64,000 nt of DNA, taken from NCBI RefSeq assembly GCF_029168945.1, contig NC_083602.1, forward strand, positions 68,220,600 to 68,284,599, given 5' to 3'. This DNA comes from Cannabis sativa. Its lineage: Eukaryota > Streptophyta > Magnoliopsida > Rosales > Cannabaceae. The notes beneath the pieces are model-generated. The model did no database searches. It was not told the DNA's origin and worked only from the letters and a program-made list of their open reading frames with translations. Each line of letters begins with the position of its first letter. The first letter of the stretch is position 1. Both the position numbers and the translations under genes were made by a program. Of this stretch, positions 23,501 to 35,722 are shown in pieces.

Positions 23501-24599
23501 TATTAAGTTTTTTCATTAGCTTCTAAATATGTACCAGGTGTCTTTTACTTTTCGTCAATTATTTCTTTATTAATTAAATATTATTATTATAATACTATTT
23601 TTTTATGATTATGGACAATTCTATATAATTTTTATTTATATTAATACTCACTATTTGCAATTCTTAATAAATGACAAATAATTAATAAATTGTGCACCTT
23701 CATTTATTGAGCCAAATGCACCTTCATTTATAATTCTGAATAGATAATAAGTAAAATAACAAAATATATATTTTCTGCTTGGAATTGCCAAATGCAATAC
23801 ATAATAAGTTCTTTAATCTATTTTACTACAGTGAAGTAAGCGGAGACCGAGAAGTACAACGTACTATGTTAGAATTGTTGAATCAGCTAGATGGTTTCAG
23901 CAGTGATGACCGTATCAAGGTAACATATTGGATGGTTATTTTTTTGTGCATCCAGAAATATAGATGCAGTCTGCTAATAGAAGATATTATACTAAGTTCT
24001 AACTAACTATCCAATACCATTTTCTTTTTATCATTTTAATATAGGTTATAGCAGCAACGAATCGTGCTGACATTCTAGATCCTGCTCTTATGCGTTCTGG
24101 CCGTTTGGATCGTAAAATTGAGTTTCCACATCCTACTGAAGAGGCAAGGGCCAGAATCCTCCAGGTATATAACCTTTTTTTATTAACTTCTCAGTTCATT
24201 TGTTTTTGGTTGTATGTAACTGTATTACTGGATCTTTCTACTACAAATCTGCAGATCCATTCTAGGAAGATGAATGTTCACCCAGATGTCAATTTTGAAG
24301 AACTAGCTCGATCCACTGATGACTTCAATGGTGCACAACTAAAAGCTGTTTGTGTGGAGGCAGGCATGTTAGCTCTTCGTCGTGATGCAACCGAGGTACC
24401 AATTCTTTCTACTCGATAACTCTGGATTTCACTTTAGTTGTTTGGATAAATTTATTCAAGGGCCTCCTGTTAATAGGATTGTTTGAGTTGTGGCATAAAA
24501 ATAACTGTAATTCCGTGGCAGGTGAATCACGAGGACTTTAATGAAGGTATCATTCAAGTTCAGGCAAAGAAGAAGGCAAGCTTGAATTATTATGCATAA
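20518..24599 (+). CDS. RPT5: 26S proteasome regulatory subunit 6A homolog, AAA-ATPase RPT5
   Basis: Ten exons: 20518-20634, 20871-20987, 21632-21739, 22225-22416, 22518-22709, 22813-22931, 23832-23919, 24045-24164, 24255-24395, 24522-24599. All introns are GT-AG and the joined frame encodes 423 aa, matching plant RPT5 length. The product is one of six ATPases in the base of the 19S cap, which unfold ubiquitinated substrates and open the 20S gate. Visible parts are an N-terminal coiled coil (about 20-80), an OB-type domain (about 90-165), Walker A GPPGTGKT (211-218), Walker B IIFIDE (266-271), sensor Asn317, Arg fingers near 331 and 334, and a C-terminal HbYX tail YYA that docks in the 20S ring. 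The first ATG gives [20 protein letters not shown], as in orthologues. Intron 3 carries a tandem duplication and intron 6 a possible Helitron end. No damage is seen. The paralogue (RPT5a or b) is not distinguishable. Confidence 0.97.
21839..22159. repeat. Tandem duplication of about 160 bp in RPT5 intron 3
   Basis: Copy 1 (21839-21996) and copy 2 (21997-22159) share GCAAAAGAGTTTCT at the start and TTTATCTTTCAAATGGAAGA near the end. They differ by scattered substitutions and a short indel. Copy 2 ends about 65 bp before the exon 4 acceptor. Confidence 0.9.
23423..23831 (+). mobile_element. Possible Helitron 5' terminus in RPT5 intron 6
   Basis: TCTATACTAATATATAGAAG at 23423 follows an A, as expected of a plant Helitron 5' end (TC start, insertion after A). 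No 3' hairpin followed by CTRR was found before exon 7, so the extent is unknown. The long, very AT-rich intron (22932-23831, 900 bp) fits with TE content. Confidence 0.3.
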
Positions 24600-25550
24600 G
24601 GTGGGATCTATGGAGATGTTTAGCAAGCTGACTAAGAACTGTTCGAGGACTAAAGGCAAAAGCTTGTTTCTCATATACCATTGGAGTGCAAAAATGTTAA
24701 ATGTCTGCAGCGTTTTGGGACTTGGGCATTTATACTTTTAGTTCTTCTATTACTCCCAGCTGTTTATTGGAGCTCTCTCACTGTCTCACTTCAATTTTCT
24801 TATATTGCCATTTTTATATGAAATTGTTGCGCAATGGTTCTCTCATCCCTAGAATAGCTCATATGCCACAAACCATTACATTATACGGTAGCTTCTGTTT
24901 TAAGGAAAACATTCTCTGGATTCCTCTTGATTACAATAGAGATTTCTAAACAATGCAAAGTAAGGTTTTGCGTTATGAAATGATTACTACCCTTGAGTAA
25001 GAAATATTAGTGAAATAGAGAATGAAGGTGAATACTGTGCACAACTGGATTTGGAGGAATAGAGGATTGATATTTGAAAGCAGTTAGTTGCTTCTATGCC
25101 TCCAATTTTTAATGTCATTTGGAAAAGGCTTTTCCAAGTTAATCCACAGAATTATCTGTGAAGCATACATTGATTTGATCCTTGAAATCTAGTTCTTATA
25201 GGCACATCAACAAAGAAAACAAAAGTGTATTCAAATGTAAATAATAAAGTAGTAAACTTGCTAGTTATAGCTGTGAAGTAGCAGAAGTTTGAATAAATGA
25301 AACTAACTGGGAATAATGAAAATTGTCGTGATTGTGACCCGTCTTGCTTGGAATGCCAGTACTCAAATCACATGTCACCGTATCCAAATAAAAGATATTC
25401 GTAGCCACTTTGCTCAAGGAACAAATGATTCACTTGATAAATTTGATGATGTTAGGTATGTCCTTTTACAAATTACAATCCATTTTAATTGTTAACGTTT
25501 AGTTGATTTTTTTTTATGATAGTTTATTTGTGTATTGTTTTTTTTTTTTG
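24600..25550. other. RPT5 3' UTR and following intergenic sequence
   Basis: The first 200-350 bp after the stop is probably the 3' UTR; the exact poly(A) site is not clear. Beyond about 24960 I see no gene, RNA or recognisable repeat. The short ORFs are not conserved-looking. Confidence 0.5.
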
Positions 25551-25559
25551 CGCTCTCTC

Positions 25560-26800
25560 TTTTGGGAGCCTGATAAAAGCTCGAATAGTTCGGGCCAAAG
25601 TCGCCCCATCGGGCTGGAGGCCCGACTCGGCCTGCGAAAATGGCCCTAATTGTCATCCCTATCAGGTTCCCTTGGTCGACGGAAGCTCTCTTGGTCCGAA
25701 AGTCACCTTTTGGCCAGTCAGCTTGTGCCCAGATCCTGGCCGACCATATAAGCTCTTCCTAGCTGGCCTATAGACTTCCCTTGGTCGGTCAAACATGTTG
25801 GTACAGTTCCTTGACGACTCGCTCAACTCCTTTTGGTTGTTGCTTGGTGGTTTTGCCATACCTTGTAAGGAGACATTGTCTTGCTATTGGCAAGACTCTA
25901 TTCTACCTGTACTCTGTCTTGGCTTACATGGACATGCCACGTTAGGTGAAAAAAATTTAGGATAACATTTAGCAAAAATTTCTACAAACTCTCAGTGATG
26001 TCTTGATGGTACTGACGATTTTCATCTTGATCGTGTTCACACCTTTCTTCATATGCATTTCTCTTGCCGAAATTTTTCCTTTGCAAAGCACCTTAACTCT
26101 TCATTGTGCTTGTCTCACGCATTCATTCTTTGGTTTATCTCTTTTATTTCTGCTGCCAGAGCAACGGTAGGATCAATAATCCAACTTGACGTATCTCCTT
26201 CATTCGCCACCACAGTTTCTGCGCATTCTCCGATGCTTTCTTGGATCCCATATTAGGCTGTAGCCTAGTCCTCAATTTTTTGTTCTAGTGTTTCACATAA
26301 ACAACGATAACTGTTGATGTTGAATTATCTCAACAAAAAATTTATATTTTCACTTAGAATTCCTTGCACCAGAATTGATCCAATCAAAAGATTGCAATTC
26401 TGCAAAATACACAATTTTTCCTAAATCGGTCATGATTCTCTTCTTTTTTTTGCAGCCCTAAGCTTACAAGTATTTTAGAGATGTAATCCGACAGAATTTC
26501 GACTGATCTGGTGTGCTCAGAATCTATCCTCTTTTTGAACGATGTGGGTCTCTTATTTATAGGCGGGAAGAGATGTTGTGCAATCCTATTTCCTCTACTC
26601 AAATTGGTGCACATGGATTCGTTCTCCTCACTTCTTCGCGTGCTTTCCCTTCTGCTCCATTCGTCAAGCTCTATTCTCCATATTATCCAGAGCTAAGCTT
26701 TGCTCTCTTGTCTTTCTTTTTCTTTTAAATGAAACAGTTCGTTTGCCTGCCACGTTACCTTATTAGTTTTACTGCTCTTGTAAAAGTGAAAACTCCCCAT
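25560..26800 (-). mobile_element. Ty3-like LTR retroelement remnant (LTR edge plus gag), minus strand
   Basis: On the minus strand, a TATA box CTATAAATAAG (26553-26563) is followed by a leader, then an ATG near 26255 opening MGSKKASENAQK. One base out of frame this continues as DTSSWIIDPTVALAAEIKEI and DKHNEELRCFAKEKFRQEK, a hydrophilic gag-like stretch with several breaks. A later open piece (25662-25859) reads NMFDRPREVYRPARKSLYGR. The arrangement fits the 5' end of a degenerate Ty3-type element. Assignment to Ty3 rests on general style, not on a diagnostic domain. GC content is clearly higher than in the flanks at 25560-25900. Confidence 0.45.
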
Positions 26801-27823
26801 ATTATTTTTATCCCTTATAGTTACCAAACATAGGACCTCCACCACTTAGGCAAACATTGGTTTAATTACTTTTTTGTAACTTACTATCGATTTTTTAATT
26901 ATATTTTTTTTTTATAAAAGAGCTAAATATAAGTCCTAACAACTACTTATATCAAAGCAACTAACTTTGACAACTAATTTCTGAAAAAAAGTAGTAGGAT
27001 GACTTATTTGCCCAAACGTAAAATAATAGTACTTAATTTTGATTTAATTTATAATGTAATAAACAAACTTGTATAAAACAATATCATTACAAAATAAATT
27101 AATTTAGAACCATCTATAAATTCTTATAACAATTACTATTAAATTTGACTACCTAAAGGCCTGAATAAGTTCTTTCAAAAAAAAAAAAAAAAAAATAAAA
27201 ATAAAAAAAATCCTAAACAACCAATTTTTAAGATTTTTTCTAAGATATGGTTTTGAAATAAAATATGTATATTTCCCAAATTATGGTAGGTAAATTTAGT
27301 CCATATATATTTTATTTAAATTTGAATATGTAATAAGATTAATAATTTTTCAAAACTAGATGATTATATGTTTAAAAAAAATCGATGATTATAATATTAA
27401 GATAAAGAAGTTCAGTAATAAAAAAAAATATTAAGATAAAGTTGAATGAATCTTAGCCGTCCATCCCCATATTTGGTAAAACAGTTATTGTCAATTACTT
27501 AAATAAAATAATAATAATAAAAGAAAAAAATCTGACGGTGCAAAATCTATTGCTTACGGATATAGACCAAAAAAAACTAAGAGAGACCCAATTCAGACAA
27601 TATTTTTTTTTAAATATATATATATTTATATAAATTTCAATAATTAAAAAAATTAAAAAACGACCCATCTCCTCCAAATTTCTTAGCTTCGTTTCTTACA
27701 ATAGAGAATCAGACAATCTGTCTCTCGTTTCGCGGTGACGTTATCTGTGCTGATTAGCCTGATTTTGGTGAACAATACGTTTTGAGACGATTACGGTTTT
27801 GACCTTCGTGATTTGGGGCTCCT
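26801..27823. other. Intergenic region and RFI2-like promoter
   Basis: AT-rich, with poly-A and poly-T runs (for example 27179-27196) and no coding content. The 5' UTR of the next gene probably starts near 27690-27720, where base composition changes (TCTCTCGTTTCGCGGTGACG). No clear TATA box was assigned. Confidence 0.5.
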
Positions 27824-30800
27824 ATGGGGTTGGGGAACGATGATGATCTTACCACTGATGATAGCGATGGTGTTTGTGGCGCTGCTGGTGGATGTGGCAA
27901 GTCCTGTGGTGTCTCCGTCTCGTGTTCGATTTGCCTCGAGGTCGTCGCCGAAAGTGGAGATCGATCTTGGGCTAAGCTTCATTGCGGGCATCAATTTCAT
28001 CTCGGTGAGCTATATATTATAATCGGCGTTGGATTTTATACTAGAGTTTTAATTTGGTGGGAATTCAGTTTCCTTTTGATTACAATTGTTGAGATCTGGT
28101 TGCAGTTTTGATTGTTCATGCATGTATGTACCCATTTGAATTTTATAATTTTATAATGGGTTGCTTGGTCGATTAGGATGTGAGAGAAATATGAACGAAA
28201 TGGACTTTATATGTCATCATCTTACTTGCATTTTTTTCCTTATTGCTTATGTATTTGTATTAATCTAGCTGTTAAAATTTAGAACAGTCATGTTTTGGAT
28301 GAATTGCGCTATCTAGATCATTTTTGGGAATTATATTTTTGCATGTTGCTATATTATGCTGTGAATTGCAGATGTTTTCTATTTGGTTTGACAATTTGAT
28401 TAGATTATGACGGTTTGGATTTGTTTATGAAGACCCGTAGATATGAAATGAATGAAGCAGTTCAAGAGAGTTTTTGTATTGGGTGTGGAATTTCGAGAAA
28501 TTTGTTGTTTGTTGGATGCATATTGGTTTGTGAGATTGTGATTTTGGCGAATTTTAACATTTTCAATATGCAGAAGAGGTATGGAAAGAGCTATTGTAAG
28601 AAAAGTAAATGCAAGGAATAATGCACTCAGCCCCATTATACTCTGTGATCCTAGGTCTTTAACTCTATATATGATAGTTGAACGAGCTCTACAGAACCTC
28701 ATTCCCGTGCCTGCTCTTCAAATAATTATATTCCTTAGAGCACTTGTATTGAGAAGCCACTGTTCTCATAGGAATCTAAATAAATTAAGCTGATCATTTC
28801 TGATCGGCTTCCAAAAGTATGGTCAAATAGTATGTGTTGATTAATTGCAAATGTATGTTGTGGTATAAATCTTAAAAATTGTATTATAGTTTCAAATGTA
28901 TGTATCTTATTATGCAATTGAAAGATGTTTTTGGACATATTTCTTCAATCTAGCTCAGTTTTTTTTTGGATTGAGGGTTGAGCTAAAATTTTGAAGACAC
29001 CTATGCTATCTTTACCTATAGACAAATATTTGCCATTTTTTTTTAATATTAGATCAGATATTTCATTTTCAATATATAATTTCCCTTTATTCTTATTACA
29101 CTTACGCTTAATTTTCTTATTCTTCTTTTCTCCCAATCAGATTGCATTGGTTCAGCATTTAACATAAAGGGAGCTATGCAATGTCCCAATTGTCGGAAGA
29201 TTGAGAAGGGCCAATGGCTTTATTCTAATGGCTCTCGTTCATATCCTCCAGAGTACAGCGTTGAAGATTGGGCCCATGATGAGGATCTATATGATTTAAA
29301 CTACTCTGAAATGGTAAAAGAAAAATAAAAATTCTGTTGGATTCTCTTATATATATAAATATATATTTTTTTATGGTTTAGTTTTTATGTTTATTTAGTT
29401 GGACATATTTAAAAGTAAAATTATTTTATACTTTTTACACCATTTTATATCTTGGAATTATAGTTAAATACTAGATATAACCCTAACAGTCACTTAGAAT
29501 TCTTTCTTTTTTTTTTTTGTCTGAGGTTTGAAGGGATTTTGGAAGTGAAGTATTTTGCTGCCTCTATTGTTTCTATTTTGTATATGACATTTTTGAGGGA
29601 GTTTTATTCTTGTCCAAGTACATGAACCAAACTTTGAAAGTATATTTGACTTCATTTGTAACTTATTAAATAAGTTCCATAGCTTTCACTTTCAGTTCTA
29701 TTGTATATAAATTATGTATTAAAACAAAAATTAAATAACACATTATCGTCTATCTTCTAGCCCTAGGTACTTTTTTGAGTTTCTGCAATTTTGCATGTTC
29801 ATTCATTTACAGTAATGGTATCTGGATGGAGCTCTTCATTTAATGCTACTTTGGTTTTTGCAGACCTTTGGTCTTCATTGGTGTCCATTTGGCAGCTTAG
29901 CAAGACTTCCTTCCACATTTGAGTAAGCATGATTTTATGTATTAAAGCTTAAATCTCATTTTATATCTTCTTCAACTTTTATGCAGGAAATATGGGTTGT
30001 CTTTTAATTTCTTTTTCTTTTCTTTCAGTGAAATTTTTTTGCTTGTCTCTCGTAATTTGATGTGCTCTAACGATTAACAAACATCTGCTTGTGAACTATG
30101 TAAATTAAAATCTGAAAGAAATCATAAATAATTTGGGTCAATCAATTGTTGCAATTAGATCAAGCAATGTAAGGTTTCTAGTAATAGTAGTAAAAGGATG
30201 CACTTATGAATTTTTTTTTTATCTAATATAGGCAACTTGAAAGGTTGCCATTCTGGCATATTGGATTGCTTTGACTGAGCTTGGTTTTTGCGTTCATGTT
30301 AATCTTCCTTATCAAGCTTTGATAATGCATTCTTGCTAAAACTCTCATGCTTAGATTTGATGTCTGTTTCATAATGAGCCAAGTCTTATTTATCCTTTTG
30401 TAGCACATTAATGGCAAATCTGTAATAGTTATGTTATGATAATGCTTCATGCTAAACCTGTCATATGTTAACAGAAAGCATCCTCCTGTTAGAGGGTGTT
30501 TGGCATCATAACTACTTAACTGTTTTATGAAAACAAGTAGCAGCGTCTGATATTGTTTTCAGAAAGCAATTTTTCAAATATAAAGTTACAAAAAATAGAA
30601 AATTTTGAGAACAAGAAGAGGCGTGTTTTCTGCTTCAAAAACTCATTGTAGTTTTCAATATTTTTTTCTTTCACTTTCTCTCATCGTAATTTTGCACATC
30701 ACTCTCTCTCTCTCTCATCACATTCTCTCATATCATTTTCTCTATTACTCTTTCATCACTTTTAGTAACATCATTTTCTTTCTCGTTACTTTATATTGAG

Positions 30801-32473
30801 TCACTTTCTCTCTCCTCATTTTTTTTATAGTTTCTCTTTCACATTACTTTATCTCATTATTATCACTTTTAAGAAGATTGTCTCTTATTAAAGAAATTTA
30901 ATAATTTTTTAAATCATAGTTTGTTTATTTTTATTTTATTTTTTGAAAACATTAACCAAACGTCTCATGTTTCCTGAAAAAAGAAAAAGAAAAACTGTTT
31001 TTTGTTCTCATATTTGAAAATACAATTTCAAAAACAAAAACAATACCAAACATATCCTTGGTTTCTGCGATGTGCAGTAAACGTATACCATTATACTTTG
31101 AACTATTGATGATTTAAATTCTTCAGAAGTTGAAATTAAGTGATGCCCTTTTTGGTTCTGTAGTTTTGTAATTAAGCATACTATTTTTCATGCTTTATTT
31201 ATTATTATTTTGTTTTTGCAAGTCTCTTTTCCTTTCCACATTTTTTTGGGTCCAATTATGTGATCTTACTAGTAGTTATTCTTCATACTAAAGTTCATCT
31301 TTTTTTATTGCAGGGATGGTGAGTTCTCATCAACTGCATGTAAGCTGACTCTTCTATGCATTTATATTTTTCTTGCTGTCTTCATCTCTTTAACCGGTGA
31401 TGTTTCTTCACGACTAGCGAAGGCAAGCATTTGACTGAAAAACCTAATGTTGCAATGCAGATCACAATCTACTTGGACAACATGCTATTTTTGCTGAGCA
31501 TACAGCTGTATCCTCGGCTACTCATCCTTGCCCATATATTACCTACTTTGGACCAGTACACCCGTCATCCTCAAATTCCAGTGGAAGTATTTCAGATGGT
31601 TCTAGCTTCAACAATCATTGGCATGGCACATCAGCACCTAGTGATTTGCCAGCTTCTTATGCTTTTCCTGCCATGGATCTTCATTATCACAGTTGGGAGC
31701 ACCATTCACCTCAATTTTCTACAACCGGCAGTCGTATTAGTGGAGCTGATCAGCCATCTATTCCGCCTGTTGGCCAAAGGCCAGCTAGGCCCAATTCTGA
31801 TGTACCAAGATCAGTTTTTGTCCATCCATTGCTTGGTCACAGGTACACTAGACAAATTAAAGTCTAATTATTAACTCTTTTATTTGGACCAAGTTATGTG
31901 AAAAGTGTTTAACTAACTCTTTCTGAAGAGTAAAGACATTTATTTCTGTTTGTGTGTGCGCACACGATAAATGCTAACTTCAGACATGCTTTTTGCAGTT
32001 CTAGTGCTAGAGCTGGGAGCTCAGTTACTTCTTCAATGATTCCTCCTTATCTAGGTAGCAATGCTCGTAACCGTGAAAGAGTCCAAGCTCTCCAAGCATA
32101 TTATCAACCTCCTAGCAATTCACCAACAATGAGGGCGCCTCCCATTTCAAGCTCTCGACGATCCAGCAGTCATAGAGGTATGGCCCAAGCAGGCCCGGCG
32201 GCATCATCATCAGATCAAACCGGTGGTTACTACTATTTCCCATCCGGGTCATCAGGTCGTAACTTCCAAGAAGGTGAGAATCCATTGCCCAGTCGATACC
32301 ACCATTCATGGGAAAGGGAACCCTTGCCTTCATTTACGTCAAACCAGGTTGAGAGAGATCCAGGTTGGGGTGCTTTTCACCACGCGGCTGGTGGGTCAGA
32401 TTCAAATCTAAGACCAAATGGCTTCCGGCAAAGGCATGGGTCTGAGAGAACCTCTTCACAGAATCGGTCATGA
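27824..32473 (+). CDS. RFI2: RFI2-like RING-H2 E3 ubiquitin ligase
   Basis: Six exons: 27824-28004, 29141-29313, 29864-29922, 31314-31339, 31461-31842, 31999-32473. The introns are GT-AG and the frame is continuous for 431 aa. The RING-H2 finger is complete: C34-x2-C37, C54-x-H56, H59-x2-C62, C75-x2-C78; intron 1 falls between H59 and C62. After it come EKGQWLYSNGSRSYP, EDWAHDEDLYDLNYSEMTFG and HWCPFGSLARLP, the wording of plant RFI2 proteins, then a long Ser/Pro/His-rich disordered tail containing NARNRERVQALQAYY. Arabidopsis RFI2 takes part in red/far-red signalling and flowering time. Ligase activity here is inferred from the RING. The 26-nt exon 4 is small but is required for frame. No damage is seen. 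The lineage could be RFI2 itself or a close paralogue. Confidence 0.9.
30491..31057. mobile_element. hAT-like MITE in RFI2-like intron 3
   Basis: The left end AGAGGGTGTTTGGCATCATA and the right end, whose reverse complement starts AGGATATGTTTGG, form imperfect inverted ends typical of hAT MITEs (GGGTGTTTGG type). The inside is a pyrimidine-rich tract with CT repeats (30699-30716) and has no ORF. A TSD was not established. Confidence 0.5.
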
Positions 32474-33947
32474 GCTCTCCTCATTATCCTTACTGGGTGA
32501 AGCAAACTATCAGTACTATGAATGAAACCAAAACATTATGTAATGCTTTTGAAAATGGTAGATATGCCTGGTGTTTGTCATATCATGACAGGCTTCAAAT
32601 ACTTTTGGAGTGGCCCCAAAAACAATATTTTTGGCTGCCACCAGGTGGTGTGAAGGACTGTGTTGGCTTCCTCTTTAGTTTCTTTGCCTTGGGAGGATAT
32701 AGAATAAGACAATTTGTTGGATGGGCAAAGAAGAAAAAGAAAGCGCCATATTATCGGTCATGTGACCCAAAATGTTAGGTTTGGTGAAGAAAAAAACCTA
32801 ATGCTCCACAGGACAGTTTAATTGATGGGTCATTTATTTATGTTTGAAAGCATATTCGTCAATGCTTTTGTTTCCCTGGTGAACAATTGTTTTCGAGTAT
32901 ATAAGAAATGAGGACTTTTTCCGATCAAACACTTTCGTTTTCTTTATTGTTAGAGAATACATGAGTGAATGAATGAATGATATTTAGCAATCAATGTTAG
33001 GTATGTGCGATCCCTTGATGGGTGTTACTGAAATGGTAATCAATAGGTATCATCCACACGTTTTAATAAAGAAAAATGGGAATTATTATCTTCATAACAT
33101 AATAAATGGATGTTTGGGAGAGAGCCAATATAAGGGTTAGTATATTGTCGAGACATTAATGGATTCTGAGAAGTGAAGGGCATGAGATAAAAGATATATT
33201 GCCTTGGATAGATTTTGTTTAGGATTGCATATTATAAAGAAAATTTTCATTAGGTAAATCAGACAAAGAATATTTTCTTTTTACAATTTTGTTAAAAGAA
33301 TAATATATAGTTTTTTGCTTAACTAAGAATTATATAACGAAGTGCTAGCTAATTTTTATTGGTAAACCCAAAATATTGATCAAAACATTACCAAATATCA
33401 CTTTAGAGAGATTTATCAGAGATTTATTGGTAAACCGGAAAAGATCTGTTTGAAAAGAAGAGGATGAGTGAATGGTTATTTTCCCTTTCTCAAATACCAA
33501 ACACTAAACACAAAAAAAAAAAAAAATTAAATAAATAAAAAATGCTCTGCGAGAAACGGAATACAAAAGGAGACCCCGATCATGAAAGAGTTATATAATT
33601 CCTTTTATTCATTTGGTGCAAGGTCATGGTCATCAAAATTTCACCTTTTATATTTTATCCTCTGCATCTCCTCCAAAGATATATTAAAAGGTAAAACCAA
33701 CGAAATTAAACTATACATACCTGGTGATGTTGATGAAGTAACAGTGGCATTGTCATTACACATTGGAGACTAAGAAGCTCTTCATATTAACAATTGATTT
33801 TCACATGGACAAGAAATTTATTTAATACTAAAACTAAAAAGTATCTAACGGGATGATTTATTACGTCTTGTCTATTGATATGTTTTCTCTGTAAGTTCTC
33901 TATATCATTTTATTGGTTTTTATTTCGTAAATGGTCTTTGTGGATTA
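32474..33947. other. RFI2-like 3' UTR and intergenic sequence
   Basis: The 3' UTR probably runs to about 32900. A 102-codon ORF overlapping the stop (32470-32778) is rejected as coding. The rest is AT-rich, with a long A tract at about 33512-33527 and no recognisable gene. Confidence 0.5.
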
Positions 33948-34150
33948 TGGCTTCTACTAGCCGCGTGGCTGGTGAGTTAGAGGAGCAGTGCGGTAACATT
34001 CAATTGAATGAGAAAGAGGATATTTTTTTTAAGATTATGATACAGCGGCTGCCCCACATGATCGTAATTGAGTTGATAATAGGTGGTGTCTTGTTTGTCG
34101 ATTTTTAACAACGAGAATAATTGATTTTGATGCTATGCATGTTAGATAAT
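33948..34150 (+). pseudogene. LINE ORF1 (DUF4283) N-terminal fragment
   Basis: The ATG at 33948 reads MASTSRVAGELEEQCGNIQL, the usual opening of plant LINE DUF4283 proteins. After a frameshift near 34050-34075 it continues DNRWCLVCRFLTTRIIDFDA, which matches the domain's WCLVGRFLT core. Only about 65 codons remain. No endonuclease or RT follows, so this is an isolated fragment unrelated in position to the LINE at 2158-19252. Confidence 0.65.
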
Positions 34151-34390
34151 TATATGTAAAACATTAAGCATATATGATCTTTTATAAAATGCGAAATAAA
34201 TTGAACATATATGCATTATGAACAAAAGATCGAAATACCTTTAGCTATTGATTTTTTAATCTTCAATTACACACGAGCTTTGATCTACAAAAGAAAACTA
34301 AAAGTGAGTTAGTGTGGGCATTTGGACTTCCAATCTCTCTCTTACTCTCTTAGATAAATTTACTATATTTCACAAAATGAGTAGTGAGCA

Positions 34391-35370
34391 TAGACAAAGA
34401 CAAGACTAAGGTTATCCTAGCCATGAAGGTACCGCAATCAACCAAAGAGTTGAAAAACTTTCTCGGAAAAGTTTCATATCTACGACGTTTGTATACCAGC
34501 TTTGGTAGAACTCACAAGCCCGCTTTAATCATTGATGAGAAAAGGTATGTCTTTTAATTGGGACGAAAAATAACAAAAAAATATTTCTTAAAAGATGGTA
34601 GTGACCTCTACCGTAGATGATTCAGTGGAAAATTGTTACGCTGCATTAGTAAAGAAGAAGATGAGGAAGTCATGGAAGAAGTCCACCGCAGGGATTGTGG
34701 TGAACATCAAGGGGGGAGGAAACTATTTGAAGAAATCATTCGTATAGGGTATTATTGGCCAACCATGGAAGCAGATACAATGGGATTCACAAAAAAGTGT
34801 CAAAAATGCCAAATTTTTAGAGACAAAGTTCACGCGCCAGCCATTCCTCTCCAATCTGTAACCACTCCTTGGCCGTTTCACACTTGGGCTATGGACCTTA
34901 GAGGTCCAATTTCACCACCTTCTCAAGGAAGAATTTGGATTTTTGCTGCAACAGAATGTTTCACAAAATGGTCAGAAGCAATTCCTTTGAAAAAAGCCTC
35001 TGCAGAAGCTGTGGCCACTTTCATTCTAGAACACATTATTTGTCGCTTTGGTATCCCGAAAATGATTTTCTCAGATAACGGCACTCCATTTACTGGAAAA
35101 GCAACCAAGAAATTGTTGGAAGACTATCAAACTTTTCATGGGAAGTCAACTAGGTACTACCCACAAGAAAATGGCATTGCTGAGGCGTTTAATAAATCAT
35201 TATTGTGGATCTTAAGTCGCATGGTGCACAACAATCCTACAATATAGCATGAATTTATCCCTTTAGCTCTATGGGCCTATCACACTTCAAAACGGGGATC
35301 TACAGGGTTCATACCATTTTCTTTGGTTTATGGATCAGAAGCAGTATTACCTGTCGAAATAGCTGATGTG
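34391..35370 (+). pseudogene. Ty3/gypsy pol fragment: RT end and integrase
   Basis: 34391-34500 reads KVPQSTKELKNFLGKVSYLR, the end of a Ty3 reverse transcriptase. After a deletion, 34633-35247 encodes an integrase: the H2C2 zinc-binding region (VHRRDCGEHQGG to CQKCQ) and an rve core with Asp in AMDLRGP, Asp in SDNGTPF and Glu in YYPQENGIAEAFN. An in-frame TAG at 35245-35247 replaces a Trp-like codon. The frame then continues [20 protein letters not shown] and [10 protein letters not shown], the usual end of this domain. RNase H and most of RT are missing. No LTRs could be assigned to it. Confidence 0.88.
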
Positions 35371-35386
35371 TTGGAAGGTAGTGTGA

Positions 35387-35722
35387 ACTGTTTAGTTTTC
35401 ATAAAAGGTTATGAAATAGGTAGCTTAGTTTTCGTAGAAGGTTATGAAATAAGCAGCTTGATTTTCATGGAAGGTTATGAAATAAGCAGCCTATTTTTTT
35501 TATAGAAGGTTACGAAATAAGCAGCTTAGTTTTTATAGAAGGTTACGAAATAAGCAGCCTGATTTTTATAGGATCTTGCTAAATAGGCATCCTAGTTTTT
35601 ATAGGAGCTTGCTAAATAGGCAGCCTGGTTTTTATATGAGCTAGGCAGCCTAGTTTTTATAGGAGCTTGCTAAATAGGTAGCCTGATTTTTATAGGAGCT
35701 TGCTAAATAGGCAGCCTGGTTA
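35387..35722. repeat. Minisatellite with two related unit types
   Basis: The first half has units of about 35-40 bp containing GGTTATGAAATAAGCAGC. The second half has units of about 33 bp containing GGAGCTTGCTAAATAGGCAG. Both share a TAGTTTTTATAG-type core. They sit directly after the integrase relic, at the 3' side of that Ty3 element, where such satellites often arise. Confidence 0.9.

Noticed and set aside
28400..28702. ORFs inside RFI2-like intron 1 on both strands
   Set aside because: They are intronic, have no recognised domain, and the strands overlap each other.
32470..32778. A 102-codon ORF overlapping the RFI2-like stop by ATGA
   Set aside because: It lies in the 3' UTR of an intact gene, has low-complexity Lys and hydrophobic runs, and resembles no family. 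Eukaryotic overlapping-stop coding would need strong evidence.
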